A stretch of 64,000 nt of DNA from Desulfuromonas sp. DDH964 (GCF_001611275.1 NZ_CP015080.1:3002956-3066955), one strand, 5' to 3'. Shown: positions 44,783 through 54,361, counted from the first letter of the stretch. Numbers and translations are program-made. The notes: a model not told the origin generated them from the letters alone.

Positions 44783-45898
44783 TCACCACATGGCGGCCTG
44801 AAACAGGACCACCTCGATCCCCCCGTTGCTGAACTGCGCGAGGGGCCTGGCATCGAGGCCGGTTGCCCGGGCCAGTCCGGCATCGGGAGTGAGAAAGAGG
44901 CAGCGCCAGCCCGCACCGCCACGCCGGCAGACCGTCCCCAGGGCGGCAAAAAGCCGTTCCAGGTCCTGGTCCCGACCGAGCCGGGCGCCATAGGGGGGGT
45001 TGGCAATCAGCAGCCCCGGACCCGGCGGCAGTTGAAGGGTTTCCAGAGGCGCACAGCGCAACTGCAGCAACTCATCCACCCCGGCGCGCTCGGCATTGCG
45101 CTGTGCCGCGCCAAGGACCACCGGGTCGTGATCGCTGCCGGTGATTAGCGGCCCCGGATCTGCGCGGTGCCGCATTGCCTCGACCTGCAACGCCTGCCAG
45201 AGGCCGGCGCGGTACCCCGGCCAGGCCATGAAAGCAAAGCTTCGGTTTGCTCCCGGGGGGCGGTGGCCGGCCAGCAGCGCCGCCTCGATGGGAAGGGTCC
45301 CGGAACCGCAGAGGGGATCGATCAGCCGCTCCCGACCGTCCCAGCCGGCGCAAAGGAGCATCGCCGCCGCCAGGGTTTCCCGCAACGGCGCCGGCGCCGC
45401 ATCCTGCCGGTAGCCGCGACGATGGAGCAGTTCTCCGGAACTGTCGACCGAGAGCTGGCAGATGTCGTCCTCGAAGCGGACCAGCAGCCGCTGCTCTGGC
45501 GCGGGAGCGCTGCCGGCAGCCTCCCCGAGGGCCTGCGTGATCGCCTCGCGAACGGTGTCGGCAATCCGGTCGGTATGAAAAAGCCGCGAGCCGCGGCTGC
45601 TGGCGCTGACTTCGACCCGGGTCTGCGGTCGCAGAAACTGACCCCAGGGGAGCCGCCGGGCACGCTGGAAGAGTTCCGGAAAAGCGCGGCAGCGGAAGCT
45701 CTCCAACCGCACCACTACCCGCGTCGCGGTGCGCAGCCAGAGGTTGGCCAGGTAGACCTCGCGCAGGCCGCCGCGAAACTCGACCCCACCGGGGACCGGT
45801 CGATTGGCCAGGCCCAGGGTGGTCAGTTCGCCGGCGCAGAGGGTCTCGAGGCCTGGCGCGGTAATGGCAAAGAGGGGCCGTTCACGGTCTTTTTTCAT
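44783..45898 (-). CDS. THUMP-domain RNA guanine-N2 methyltransferase (RlmL N-domain type)
   Basis: 371 residues from the ATG at 45898 (GGAGG four bases upstream; a twin ATG precedes). THUMP-like region at about 1-155, then an UPF0020 methyltransferase: LIDPLCGSGTLPIEAALLA as the SAM loop and LIANPPYGARLG as the catalytic NPPY. It probably methylates guanine N2 in 23S rRNA, as the RlmL half of E. coli RlmKL does; the RlmK half is missing, as in many bacteria. Divergent from the DUF815 gene. Confidence 0.88.
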   Translation of the reverse strand: MKKDRERPLFAITAPGLETLCAGELTTLGLANRPVPGGVEFRGGLREVYLANLWLRTATRVVVRLESFRCRAFPELFQRARRLPWGQFLRPQTRVEVSASSRGSRLFHTDRIADTVREAITQALGEAAGSAPAPEQRLLVRFEDDICQLSVDSSGELLHRRGYRQDAAPAPLRETLAAAMLLCAGWDGRERLIDPLCGSGTLPIEAALLAGHRPPGANRSFAFMAWPGYRAGLWQALQVEAMRHRADPGPLITGSDHDPVVLGAAQRNAERAGVDELLQLRCAPLETLQLPPGPGLLIANPPYGARLGRDQDLERLFAALGTVCRRGGAGWRCLFLTPDAGLARATGLDARPLAQFSNGGIEVVLFQAAMW

Positions 45899-45993
45899 CA
45901 TTCCTCCCGGGGTCGCCAGCATAGCATCGAAGCGCGATTTCTGCTACACTCCCTCACCCGAGCGACAACCCATCAACGCGGAGGAGCGCCGTC

Positions 45994-46899
45994 ATGGCTG
46001 AACTCGACCTCGACTGGGACTACCTGCTGGAGCGCCTTGAACGACTGCTCGACCTCAGTGAAGAAGCCCTGCTGCTGAAGATCGGGCCCGACCCCGAAGA
46101 GACCCCGGAGATGGCGACCCAGGTCGCCTTTCGCTGGGTCCGCGAGGGGCGCGGCGGCTGGTTGCAGCCGATCAGCCACCCCGACCTCCCCGACCACGGC
46201 GATCTGCTCGGCATCGACCGCGTCCTGCAACGGCTGGAACAGAACACCCGCCAGTTCCTGGCCGGGCACCCGGCCAACAACGTCCTCCTCTGGGGCGAAC
46301 GGGGCTGCGGCAAGTCCTCGGCCGTCAAGGGACTGCTGCGGGCCCACGCCGATGCCGGACTGCGCCTGGTCGAAGTCTACAAGGAGGACCTGCAGCAGCT
46401 GCCGGCGATCTGCAGCCTGCTGCGCGATCTCCCCTGGCGCTTTATCCTCTATTGCGACGACCTTTCCTTCGATGAATCGGACAGCGCCTACCGGGAGCTC
46501 AAGGCCCTGCTTGAGGGGGGGCTGGAGAGACGGCCGCAGAATGTCCTCGTCTATGCCACCAGCAACCGCCGGCACCTGCTGCCGGAACGCATCGTCGACA
46601 ACAGCGATGCCGAGGAGATTCATCCCGAAGAGAGGATTGCGGAAAAACTCTCGCTCTCCGATCGCTTCGGCATTACCCTTGCTTTCTATCCGATGTCCCA
46701 GGAGACCTACCTGGCCGTCGCGCGCCACCTTGCCGCCCGCGCGGGCCTAGCGGTTGACACCGGCGAATTGGCGCGGGAGGCGCTGCACTGGGCGCTGGGA
46801 CGCGGAGCCCGCTCGGGCCGGGTCGCCCGCCAGTTCGTCGATGATCTGCGCGGCCGCCTGGCCCTGGCCGCAAGCGAAAAAACCGCGCCCGGGTCGTGA
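45994..46899 (+). CDS. DUF815 AAA-type ATPase
   Basis: 301 residues. Walker A is GERGCGKSS near residue 103, Walker B FILYCDDLSF near 151. VYATSNRRHLLPER and RFGITLAFYPMSQETYL complete the DUF815 pattern. The biochemical role is not known; it is an AAA+ protein of unknown client. GGAGGA lies before the ATG. Confidence 0.85.
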   Translation: MAELDLDWDYLLERLERLLDLSEEALLLKIGPDPEETPEMATQVAFRWVREGRGGWLQPISHPDLPDHGDLLGIDRVLQRLEQNTRQFLAGHPANNVLLWGERGCGKSSAVKGLLRAHADAGLRLVEVYKEDLQQLPAICSLLRDLPWRFILYCDDLSFDESDSAYRELKALLEGGLERRPQNVLVYATSNRRHLLPERIVDNSDAEEIHPEERIAEKLSLSDRFGITLAFYPMSQETYLAVARHLAARAGLAVDTGELAREALHWALGRGARSGRVARQFVDDLRGRLALAASEKTAPGS

Positions 46900-46923
46900 T
46901 CGCGCCAAAGACCGATTTTTTCT

Positions 46924-46951
46924 TTGGCGGCGGCACCAAATCGATTATAGT
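46924..46951 (+). promoter_or_regulatory. Candidate promoter of the hexaheme gene
   Basis: TTGGCG (46924-46929), 16 bases, TATAGT (46946-46951). Confidence 0.5.
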
Positions 46952-46987
46952 TGGGCGTTTCCCGAACGATTTTTCCGGAGGTCCTTA

Positions 46988-47530
46988 ATGAAACTGCGTT
47001 GGTTCACCCTGGTCCTGTTGCTGCTGGTTATCCCTTCCCTCTCCCTGGCGCGCTGGATTACCGACCAGGTCGTCATCGAGAGCAAGGCCACCGGGCCCAT
47101 TCTCTTCAGCCACTACAACCACCTCGAGGCGGTTGGCAAGAACTGCCCGACCTGCCATAACGGCATTTTCAACGTCGAACCGGCCAAAAACCGTGCCGCC
47201 ACCATGGCCGACATGGAGCAGGGAAAATCGTGCGGCGCCTGCCACAACGGCAAGCGGGCCTTCAGCGTCAAGGAGGACTGCGCAAGCTGTCACCCGACCC
47301 GCGATATCACCTTCACCGTCGCCGACGCCGGCAACGTCCTCTTCAGCCACGATGTCCACACCGGAATGTACAGCTGCAGCGAATGTCACCCCGGTCTCTT
47401 CATCCCCGGGGCCGGCAACAAGCGCGCCAGCATGGAGGATATGGCCGGTGGCGAATCGTGCGGCGCCTGCCATGATGGCAGTACCGCCTTTACCGTTGAA
47501 GAGAATTGCGACACCTGTCACCAGATGTAA
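46988..47530 (+). CDS. Exported hexaheme cytochrome c made of two triheme modules
   Basis: 180 residues from the ATG at 46988 (GGAGG six bases upstream). Signal peptide about 1-22 (ends SLA-R). Six CXXCH: CPTCH, CGACH, CASCH, then CSECH, CGACH, CDTCH. The two halves match each other: (I/V)LFSHxxH, CxxCH, a short M-x-DM-(x)2-G stretch, (S)CGACHxG, AF, then CxxCH. Each half resembles the triheme c7 family of periplasmic carriers. Likely a periplasmic electron shuttle. Own promoter; the PilZ gene follows by 32 bases. Confidence 0.9.
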   Translation: MKLRWFTLVLLLLVIPSLSLARWITDQVVIESKATGPILFSHYNHLEAVGKNCPTCHNGIFNVEPAKNRAATMADMEQGKSCGACHNGKRAFSVKEDCASCHPTRDITFTVADAGNVLFSHDVHTGMYSCSECHPGLFIPGAGNKRASMEDMAGGESCGACHDGSTAFTVEENCDTCHQM

Positions 47531-47562
47531 TCGCGGGCCGATCCGTCCCGCCCAATCGCCCC

Positions 47563-48273
47563 ATGCCCTATTCAAAATACCTTAAAGCCGGCCAGAAGAT
47601 CATGCTTCGGGCCTTGGCTCCGGAGACGTCTGTCGAGCGCTTTGAGGCTCTCACGGTCTTTCTCAAGGGTCAGGGGCCGAACTATCTCGACCTCACCCTC
47701 CCCTACCAGCTCCAGGAAGGGGAGGGTTACCCCTTTACTCCGGGGATGGCCTTCGAAATCCTCTCCGATGCCATGGGACTCGGCATCCGCCTGACCGGGA
47801 ATTTTCAAAGCGCCCGGGATGTCAACCAGATCCGCCTCAGCCACAACAACGACCTGCAGCTGATCCGGCGCCGGACCTTTCGCCGCCGCGACACCCTTAT
47901 CGGGCTGCGCTATACCAAGGGGCGCGGGGCCCTACGCACCTTTCGCGAGCAGTGGGAAAAGAACACCCGGATCCTCAACAGCGGCGGCAACCTGGCCAGG
48001 CTCCCCGACTTCCCCCGCTGCAAGGTCAACCTGAGCGCCGGCGGCATCCGCTTTGCCATCAAGCTGCCGGTGGCGGTCGCCGATCTCTGCCTGCTGCTCT
48101 TGGAGCTTCCCGACGGCAAGCCCCCGGTCTGTGCCCTCAGCGAAATCGCCTGGCTTGCCGAAGGGGGCGAGGAGAACCGCTGCCAGGCTGGAATGCAGTT
48201 TATCCAGATCCTGGAAAGCGATCGCAAGCGGATCGAACAGTTTATTGCCGCCGGAGGCGGGGAGGAAACCTGA
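47563..48273 (+). CDS. PilZ-domain c-di-GMP-binding protein
   Basis: 236 residues. An N-terminal YcgR-like half (1-95) precedes a PilZ barrel (about 100-230) with the c-di-GMP motif RRRTFRRRD (102-110) and NLSAGGIRF (157-165). It probably turns c-di-GMP levels into control of motility or matrix production. The start lacks a strong RBS, so it may be coupled to the cytochrome gene 32 bases upstream. Confidence 0.85.
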   Translation: MPYSKYLKAGQKIMLRALAPETSVERFEALTVFLKGQGPNYLDLTLPYQLQEGEGYPFTPGMAFEILSDAMGLGIRLTGNFQSARDVNQIRLSHNNDLQLIRRRTFRRRDTLIGLRYTKGRGALRTFREQWEKNTRILNSGGNLARLPDFPRCKVNLSAGGIRFAIKLPVAVADLCLLLLELPDGKPPVCALSEIAWLAEGGEENRCQAGMQFIQILESDRKRIEQFIAAGGGEET

Positions 48274-48326
48274 TTACCAGACCGCCCATCCCTTCCTGCG
48301 GACAAAAAGGCCTGATAATCCTCTAA

Positions 48327-48403
48327 AAGGCACCTCCTACGCTACCAGGCCGATCCTGGTACGCTAGGAACAACAAACAACTCCCTATTTTAGGAGGTGC
48401 CTT
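48327..48403 (+). promoter_or_regulatory. Hairpin that hides the transposase ribosome binding site
   Basis: AAGGCACCTCCTA (48327-48339) is the exact complement of TAGGAGGTGCCTT (48391-48403), which holds the AGGAGGT of the transposase. An inner hairpin (TACCAGG/CCTGGTA, 48343-48361) brings the arms together. Transcripts entering from outside would be poorly translated. Confidence 0.7.
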
Positions 48404-49423
48404 ATGAAACTCTACTCTGGTTTCGACCTGCACTCAAATAACAACTATCTTGGAATCATTGACCAGAACGGAAAGAGGATTTTCAAAAAGAAGCTGGACA
48501 ACGACCCGAAGCAGATTTTACAAACCCTCCAGCCGTTTCGGCCCGACTTGATGGGCGCCGTTGTTGAATCGACCTACAACTGGTACTGGCTGGTGGATCT
48601 GTTGATGGACGAAGGATATCGAGTTCATTTGGCCAATCCTGCGGCCATTCAAACCTACAAGGGGTTGAAGCATGTCGACGATGTCCACGATTCTTTTTGG
48701 TTGGCCGAGATGCTGCGCTTGAACATTCTGCCGGAAGGCTACATCTATCCGAAGGAAATGCGTCCGGTACGCGACCTGTTGCGAAAACGCGGACATCTGA
48801 TACGCCTTCGGACTTCGCTGATCATCAGCTTGCAGAACATCGTCACCCGCAATTGCGGCGTTCGACTCAAGGCGAACGAGATCAAACGATTCCGAGGTGA
48901 CCGTATCGGTCCCCTGCTCGCCGAAAACGAGGATTTGGCCCTGGCCGGAGCGGTCAGCAAGGAGAGTATCGACTTTCTTACCCGGCAGATTCGGCAGATC
49001 GAGGCGGTTGTCGAAGGTAAAATCGATCTCGACGGCCCCTATCGCTATCTTCTGTCCCTTCCCGGCGTCGGCAAGATTCTGGGCTTGACCATCCGGCTGG
49101 AAACCGGGTGCATCGAACGCTTTGCCAAGGTCGGAAATTACGCCTCGTATTGCCGCAAGGTCTCCAGTCGCTGGACCAGCAACGGCAAGGCCAAAGGACG
49201 GGGCAACGAAAAGAACGGCAATAAATACCTGGCCTGGGCCTTTTCCGAAGCGGCCGAACTCGCCCGTCGTTTTGATCCGAAAGCGCGGGCGTTCTATCAA
49301 CGCAAGCTCGCAAAGTGTCCGGTCATGGTGGCCCACGGCGCCCTGGCCCACAAGCTGACCCGGGCGGCGTTCTTCGTTATGCGCGACCAAGTGCCGTTTA
49401 TGCCGGAAAAACTGTTTCCCTGA
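48404..49423 (+). CDS. IS110-family transposase
   Basis: 339 residues. The RuvC-like DEDD catalytic domain is at about 1-155 (Asp8 in SGFDLHS, Glu55 in AVVESTYNW, HVDDVHDSFWLA at 90-101). The Transposase_20 domain with its conserved serine is in the C-terminal half (about 210-300, LSLPGVGKILGLTIRLETG; ASYCRKVSS). IS110 enzymes use a structured guide RNA encoded in the element. Complete frame, strong AGGAGGT RBS lying in a hairpin. Confidence 0.95.
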   Translation: MKLYSGFDLHSNNNYLGIIDQNGKRIFKKKLDNDPKQILQTLQPFRPDLMGAVVESTYNWYWLVDLLMDEGYRVHLANPAAIQTYKGLKHVDDVHDSFWLAEMLRLNILPEGYIYPKEMRPVRDLLRKRGHLIRLRTSLIISLQNIVTRNCGVRLKANEIKRFRGDRIGPLLAENEDLALAGAVSKESIDFLTRQIRQIEAVVEGKIDLDGPYRYLLSLPGVGKILGLTIRLETGCIERFAKVGNYASYCRKVSSRWTSNGKAKGRGNEKNGNKYLAWAFSEAAELARRFDPKARAFYQRKLAKCPVMVAHGALAHKLTRAAFFVMRDQVPFMPEKLFP

Positions 49424-49835
49424 TAGAACTGGCTGGGGCGGGGAACCAGCTATGGGGTTGGCCCAACCAAAAGGCCTGATTGGTCAACCGCCCCACCCAG
49501 ACAGATAAGGTTATCCGCATCTTGACTGCCCATGCCGCGAGCCACAACGGGGCTGGTTCACAACCAAAAGACCTGTCAACATCCATTGGACACGGCATGG
49601 AACCGAAAATTTTCTGGACCGCGAAAAGCGGCAGGGGCCATCGGCGAACGGAACATCTGCCGATCGAGCCTTAAACCTGATGGGTGACTGTTGCAGCCAA
49701 GAGCTGACACGGAAACGGAACGAAATACCGGCATACGTCGAGAAGCAGACAACCTTCGTGGCCGAAGGCCACGAGTAAAGGCGAGAAAATCAAAAATCTT
49801 GCGCGGGAGTTTTTTACCCTATTGACCGGCGCCTT
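49424..49835 (+). other. Structured non-coding region after the IS110 transposase
   Basis: About 410 bases with no convincing gene. A 60-base hairpin opens it (GGGGCGG 49435-49441 with CCGCCCC 49488-49494). CAACCAAAAGGCCTG at about 49465 returns as CAACCAAAAGACCTG near 49558. A CGTGGCC-GAA-GGCCACG hairpin lies at 49757-49773. It could encode the guide (bridge/seek) RNA of an IS1111-like member, in which that RNA lies 3' of the transposase gene. Confidence 0.45.
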
Positions 49836-49873
49836 TTAATGGGTGCCCCTAATCTGTGGCAGGCCTTTTACCT

Positions 49874-50584
49874 TCAAGCGACCGGATATTCCCCCTCCCC
49901 GGGGAAATCCCCCGGTGGCGGCATGGTCGACGGCGTCACCCCGGAGCGCCGCAAGCGTTCCAGAAAAACCGGGCGCGGGATTTCCCGGGCGCCGAGGCTG
50001 ACCAGGTGGGGATTGGCCAGCTGGCAGTCGATCAGCTCGAAACCTGCCGCCTGCAGCCGTCCGGCCAGCCAGCCCAGCGCTACCTTGGAAGCATCGGCGA
50101 CCCGATGGAACATCGATTCGCCGAAGAAACAGCGCCCGAGACAGACCCCGTAGAGACCGCCGACCAATTCCCCCGCTTCCCAGCATTCAACCGAGTGGGC
50201 ATAACCAAGGCGATGCAATTCCCCGTAGGCGGCCGCCATCTCCGGGCTCAGCCAGGTCCCTTCCCCCTGCTGCCGGCGGATATCGGCGCAGGCCGCGACG
50301 ACGTCGTCGAAAGCGCGGTTGCAGCTGAGCTGGAAACGACCGCGGCGCAAGGTCCGGCGCAGGCTCCTGGAGCGATGGATTTCGGACGGCTCGAGGATGC
50401 AGCGCGGATCGGGGGACCACCAGAGGATCGGGTCTTCAGGGTTGAACCAGGGGAAGATTCCGCTCGTGTAGGCCAGCAGCAGGCGCGGCGGGGAGAGATC
50501 GCCCCCCACGGCGAGTAAACCGCCGGGCTCGGCCAGAGAGGGGGGCGGGAAGACGAGCTGCGCAGGAAGACGATAGACCGGCAT
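49874..50584 (-). CDS. aat: Leucyl/phenylalanyl-tRNA-protein transferase
   Basis: 236 residues. It begins PVYRLPAQLVFPPPSLAEPGGLLAVGGDLS, and has GIFPWF, WWSPDPRC, EGTWLSPEM and CFFGESMF, all standard for Aat. It adds Leu or Phe to proteins starting with Arg or Lys, marking them for ClpS-ClpAP. Downstream of clpA by 57 bases. Confidence 0.96.
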   Translation of the reverse strand: MPVYRLPAQLVFPPPSLAEPGGLLAVGGDLSPPRLLLAYTSGIFPWFNPEDPILWWSPDPRCILEPSEIHRSRSLRRTLRRGRFQLSCNRAFDDVVAACADIRRQQGEGTWLSPEMAAAYGELHRLGYAHSVECWEAGELVGGLYGVCLGRCFFGESMFHRVADASKVALGWLAGRLQAAGFELIDCQLANPHLVSLGAREIPRPVFLERLRRSGVTPSTMPPPGDFPGEGEYPVA

Positions 50585-50641
50585 GACAGGTTCAGGTCGA
50601 AGCGGCGTGACCGGCAGCGCGCCCGGAAAGACCGGCGGCCA

Positions 50642-52885
50642 TCAACGGTAGCGGAAAGTGAGGCGGTCGCCTTGCAGACCGACCTGGACGGTGCCCCCCT
50701 TTTTCAGGGCGCCAAAAAGAATCTCGCCGGCGATGACATCACTGACCTCACTCTGCAGCAGTCGTCCGAGGGGACGGGCGCCGAACCGGGGATCGTGGCC
50801 GCGACGGGCGAGCTCGGTCCGGGCCGCGGCCGAGACCAGCAGGCGGACCTTCTTGTCGACCAGCTGGACCCGCAATTCGTCAAGGAACTTGTCGACCACC
50901 CGCACCATGACGGCATCGTCCAGGGGCTGGAAGGGGATGACGGCATCGAGACGATTGCGGAACTCGGGCGAGAAGGTCCGTTCCACTGCCTGCCGCGAGG
51001 AGGTGACCGGCTGGCCGCCAAAGCCGATCGGGGTGGCATTCATCTCCCGGGCCCCGACGTTGCTGGTCATAATCAGAATCACGTTGCGGAAATCGGCATG
51101 GCGCCCGTTGTTGTCGGTCAGGGTGCCGTGATCCATGACCTGCAGCAGGATATTGAAGAGATCGGGATGCGCCTTTTCGATTTCGTCCAGCAGCAGGACC
51201 GCGTAGGGATGTTTGATCACCGCATCGGTGAGCAGCCCCCCCTGCTCGAAACCGACATAACCCGGGGGTGAGCCGATCAGACGCGCCACCGAGTGTTTCT
51301 CCATGTACTCGCTCATGTCGAAACGCAGGAATTCGACCCCCAGCGCAGTCGCGAGCTGGCGGGCGACCTCGGTCTTGCCGACGCCGGTCGGCCCGGTGAA
51401 GAGGAACGACCCGGTCGGTTTTTCCGGGTGCCCGAGACCGGCCCGGGCGCGCAGGATCGAACGGCAGAGCAGGTCGATGGCTGCATCCTGGCCGAAGACC
51501 TGGCGCTGCAAGGCCGGCTGCAGATTTTTCAGCCGCCGGCGATCTGACCCGGAGATGCTGCGTGCCGGAATACGGGCAATCGCGGCGACCACCGCTTCAA
51601 CCTCGGCGACCCCGATGCTGCGTTTGGCTTGCGGATGGATACGGCAGAATGCGCCGACCTCGTCGATGACGTCGATCGCCTTGTCAGGCAGATGCCGATA
51701 GTTGATGTGCTTGGCGGAGAGTTCTGCCGCCGCCCGCAAGGCGGCCTCACTGTAGCGGACGCCGTGATGGGCTTCGTAATGGCTGCGCAGACCCTGGAGA
51801 ATCGCCACGGTCTCCGCCACCGTCGGTTCGAGGACATCGATCTTCTGGAAGCGCCGGGAGAGGGCCCGGTCCTTGTCGAAGAGGTTGCGGTACTCTTCAA
51901 AGGTCGTCGAACCGATGCAGCGCAGCTCGCCGGAGCCGAGCAGCGGCTTGAGGATATTGGCGGCATCGAGCGAACCGCCGCTGGTTGCGCCGGCCCCGAC
52001 GACGGTATGGATTTCATCGATGAAAAGAATCGCCCCCGGTTTTTTCTGCAGCGCTGCCACCACCGCCTTGAGCCGCTCTTCGAAATCACCGCGGAACTTG
52101 GACCCGGCCAGCAGCGCACCCATATCGAGGGCAAAAATTTCCGCATCGGCGATCAAATCGGGCACCGCGCCGCCATGGATCATTAAGGCCAGCCCTTCGG
52201 CGAGGGCGGTCTTGCCGACCCCCGGTTCCCCGACGTAGAGGGGATTATTCTTGCGGCGCCGGCAGAGGACCTGCACCGTCCGCTCCATCTCCGCGCTGCG
52301 GCCGATCAGCGGATCGAGCTTGCCGTCGCGCGCCCGCTGCAGCAGGTTGACGGTGTAGGCCTCAAGGGGGTCCCGCAGCGGCGCTCCCCCCTTGGCCGGC
52401 GCGCTCTCTTCGCCCGGTTGGGGCGCGGCCCCGCCGGAACGCTCCTGCGGCGGCACCTTGGCGACGCCGTGGGAAATATAGTTCAGGACATCAAGGCGGG
52501 TCACCCCCTGACCTTCGAGCATCTGGGCGGCGTGGGAGGAGCGCTCCTCGAGGATGGCCGCGAGGACATCGCCGACGGTGATCTCATCCTTTCCGGCCGC
52601 CTGCATGTGCATGACCGACCGCTGCAGGATGCGTTGCAGGCCGACGGTCTGCTCCGGAACCGCCTCTTCCTCCCCGGGAAGGGTTTCCAGGTGCTGGCCG
52701 AAAAAGTCCTCCAGCTGCCGCTCCAGTACGCTAATCTCCCCCCCACAGTTGCGCAGGATTTCCTGCGCCGTATCGTCAAACAGCATGGCGTAGAGGACAT
52801 GCTCCGAGGTCAGGTACTCGTGATGCCGCCGCTGCGCTTCGCGCACCGCCAGAGAAAATGTCAACTGCACGTCATGGTTAAACAT
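50642..52885 (-). CDS. clpA: ClpA, ATP-dependent Clp protease ATP-binding subunit
   Basis: 747 residues. The N-terminal Clp_N domain (1-145) docks ClpS. AAA-1 has [16 protein letters not shown]-2 has [13 protein letters not shown]. The C-terminal D2-small domain closes the protein. As a hexamer it unfolds substrates for ClpP. It starts 10 bases after clpS. Confidence 0.97.
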   Translation of the reverse strand: MFNHDVQLTFSLAVREAQRRHHEYLTSEHVLYAMLFDDTAQEILRNCGGEISVLERQLEDFFGQHLETLPGEEEAVPEQTVGLQRILQRSVMHMQAAGKDEITVGDVLAAILEERSSHAAQMLEGQGVTRLDVLNYISHGVAKVPPQERSGGAAPQPGEESAPAKGGAPLRDPLEAYTVNLLQRARDGKLDPLIGRSAEMERTVQVLCRRRKNNPLYVGEPGVGKTALAEGLALMIHGGAVPDLIADAEIFALDMGALLAGSKFRGDFEERLKAVVAALQKKPGAILFIDEIHTVVGAGATSGGSLDAANILKPLLGSGELRCIGSTTFEEYRNLFDKDRALSRRFQKIDVLEPTVAETVAILQGLRSHYEAHHGVRYSEAALRAAAELSAKHINYRHLPDKAIDVIDEVGAFCRIHPQAKRSIGVAEVEAVVAAIARIPARSISGSDRRRLKNLQPALQRQVFGQDAAIDLLCRSILRARAGLGHPEKPTGSFLFTGPTGVGKTEVARQLATALGVEFLRFDMSEYMEKHSVARLIGSPPGYVGFEQGGLLTDAVIKHPYAVLLLDEIEKAHPDLFNILLQVMDHGTLTDNNGRHADFRNVILIMTSNVGAREMNATPIGFGGQPVTSSRQAVERTFSPEFRNRLDAVIPFQPLDDAVMVRVVDKFLDELRVQLVDKKVRLLVSAAARTELARRGHDPRFGARPLGRLLQSEVSDVIAGEILFGALKKGGTVQVGLQGDRLTFRYR

Positions 52886-52895
52886 GTTTCGTCCT

Positions 52896-53231
52896 TCAGG
52901 CCTGCTCGATGCTGCATTTCAGGGGAAACCCGGCGGCGCGGGCGCGGGCGTGAACCCGGGCCACCTTGGTTTCGGCAATTTCCCAGGGATAGATGCCGCA
53001 GAGGCCGGAGCCGCGCTGATGCACGCTGAGCATGATCCGGTTGGCCTCGGTCGGCGACTTGTGAAAGACCGCCTCGAGAACCTCGACTACGAACTCCATG
53101 GTGGTGTAATCGTCGTTCAGCATCAGGACCTTGAACAGGGCCGGGGAGACCGCGCGCTCCCGGGTCTGCTCCAATTTTCGCGTGCTGCTTCCCGTCCCCG
53201 GTCGCGCCACTGCCTGCCTCCCGTTATACAT
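52896..53231 (-). CDS. clpS: ClpS, N-degron adaptor of ClpAP
   Basis: 111 residues from the ATG at 53231; an upstream ATG at 53255 is possible. The core FKVLMLNDDYTTMEFVVEVL has the Asn-Asp-Asp that holds the N-terminal residue of substrates, and METHIONINE/His pocket positions follow in NRIMLSVHQRG. It delivers proteins with destabilising N-termini to ClpA. First gene of clpS-clpA-aat. Confidence 0.94.
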   Translation of the reverse strand: MYNGRQAVARPGTGSSTRKLEQTRERAVSPALFKVLMLNDDYTTMEFVVEVLEAVFHKSPTEANRIMLSVHQRGSGLCGIYPWEIAETKVARVHARARAAGFPLKCSIEQA

Positions 53232-53364
53232 CCTGATTGCCTGCCATCCTAGCATAACTTCCCGGCGACTTCTACACGGCGCGCCGCGCCCCCGGTCCGC
53301 ATCAGCCACGGGCAGGCCAGGACAGGGTTCGCCACAACCGGGAATTACGCAGCGGCGCAATTAC

Positions 53365-53394
53365 AGTGTAACCACGCTATACCTGCTGTCGCAA
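53365..53394 (-). promoter_or_regulatory. Candidate promoter of clpS-clpA-aat
   Basis: Minus strand TTGCGA, 18 bases, TACACT. Moderate match. Confidence 0.35.
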
Positions 53395-53448
53395 GGGAGC
53401 AAAAAGTGGACATGACGATTACCGGGCTTAAAAAGAGAGACGGGATGA

Positions 53449-53477
53449 TTGACAAAGCATGCTAATTTTCGGAGAAT
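53449..53477 (+). promoter_or_regulatory. Candidate promoter of the zinc-ribbon genes
   Basis: TTGACA (53449-53454), 17 bases, GAGAAT (53472-53477). The leader to the ATG at 53608 is about 125 bases, with nothing else I can name in the 53232-53607 spacer. Confidence 0.45.
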
Positions 53478-53607
53478 ACTGGCGATTCGATCATTTAATA
53501 TGTTTGCCGTACTGTGCGCTCCCCAGGAGCAGGCAGGCCCAGTAGGGCAAACGCGAACGGCACTGGCCGGTTTGCTGCCGGCCGTATCCCAAAAGGGGGT
53601 CTGCCTC

Positions 53608-54276
53608 ATGTCTGGCGAGTTGTCTGCCGGTTATTGCGGCCACTGCAACCGGGCCGTTACGATCCGCAAGAAAAACTCTGGAGGGTTGCTGCGCAAGATG
53701 ACCTCCATCTTCTCCAGCGAGGGAGGGGAATCTGAATGGGAATGCACCAAGTGCGGCCAACCGGCGGGAAAATCCTTTGTCCCCCACGTCAACCAGCAAC
53801 CGGTCGCTGACGACGCGGCGGCTCAATCGTCACCGGCCGCGGCTGCCGAACCGGCCGGGAGCGGTATCCCCACCCTCGAAGTCAATGAATACCGCGATTG
53901 CCCCCATTGTCGCGGCAGTATCCGCCGGGAAGCCTTCAAGTGCCTGCACTGCCAGCTGGAAGTCCCCCCCCTGAGCAAACTGGCGGAAGCCAACTGCCAC
54001 ATCTGCGGTAACCTGCTCAAGTATGAAGGGTCTGCGATTGGCCAGATCGTACTTTGTCCAACCTGCACCGGCACTATCTGCCTCCCCCCCCCTGCCGAGG
54101 ACCGGGTCGTCAAAACGACCCCGCCGCCCGTCGTCAAGCTTCCGGATGATCCGGCGCGCCCGACCCTGACCCTTGCCGTCTGCGTGGCCTGCGAGCACCA
54201 GCTGACCTACCAGAAAAAGCACGCCGGGCGCAAGGTCAACTGTCCCTCCTGCAAGAAACCCCTGGTCTTGCCCTGA
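53608..54276 (+). CDS. Multi-zinc-ribbon protein 1
   Basis: 222 residues from the ATG at 53608. No signal peptide or membrane segment. Cysteine pairs mark four or so zinc ribbons: CGHC/CTKC (about 10-50), CPHC/CLHC (about 102-122), CHIC/CPTC (about 136-158), and a C-terminal CVAC/CPSC ribbon ending CKKPLVLP. The last module is almost the same as the C-terminus of the next protein. Function unknown; such arrays often bind protein or nucleic acid. Confidence 0.7.
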   Translation: MSGELSAGYCGHCNRAVTIRKKNSGGLLRKMTSIFSSEGGESEWECTKCGQPAGKSFVPHVNQQPVADDAAAQSSPAAAAEPAGSGIPTLEVNEYRDCPHCRGSIRREAFKCLHCQLEVPPLSKLAEANCHICGNLLKYEGSAIGQIVLCPTCTGTICLPPPAEDRVVKTTPPPVVKLPDDPARPTLTLAVCVACEHQLTYQKKHAGRKVNCPSCKKPLVLP

Positions 54277-54361
54277 TCCTGCCGGGGAACGGGTGACGAC
54301 CGGTCGCCGACGCGCTGGAGATTACGGCAACCGCCGTAACGACTGAACCCAGGAGAAAGGT

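Larger units (their letters stand above)
48305..49835 (+). mobile_element. IS110-family element, borders unresolved
   Basis: One IS110 transposase with non-coding flanks. AAAAGGCCTGAT occurs in direct orientation at 48305-48316 and 49469-49480, which might mark ends of a 1.16-kb element; however a structured non-coding stretch runs on to about 49835. No terminal inverted repeat is evident, as normal for IS110. The right limit given is the furthest point before the aat gene. Confidence 0.6.

Noticed and set aside
49480..49674. Small plus-strand frame after the IS110 transposase
   Set aside because: No RBS and no family; the region looks like structured non-coding sequence.
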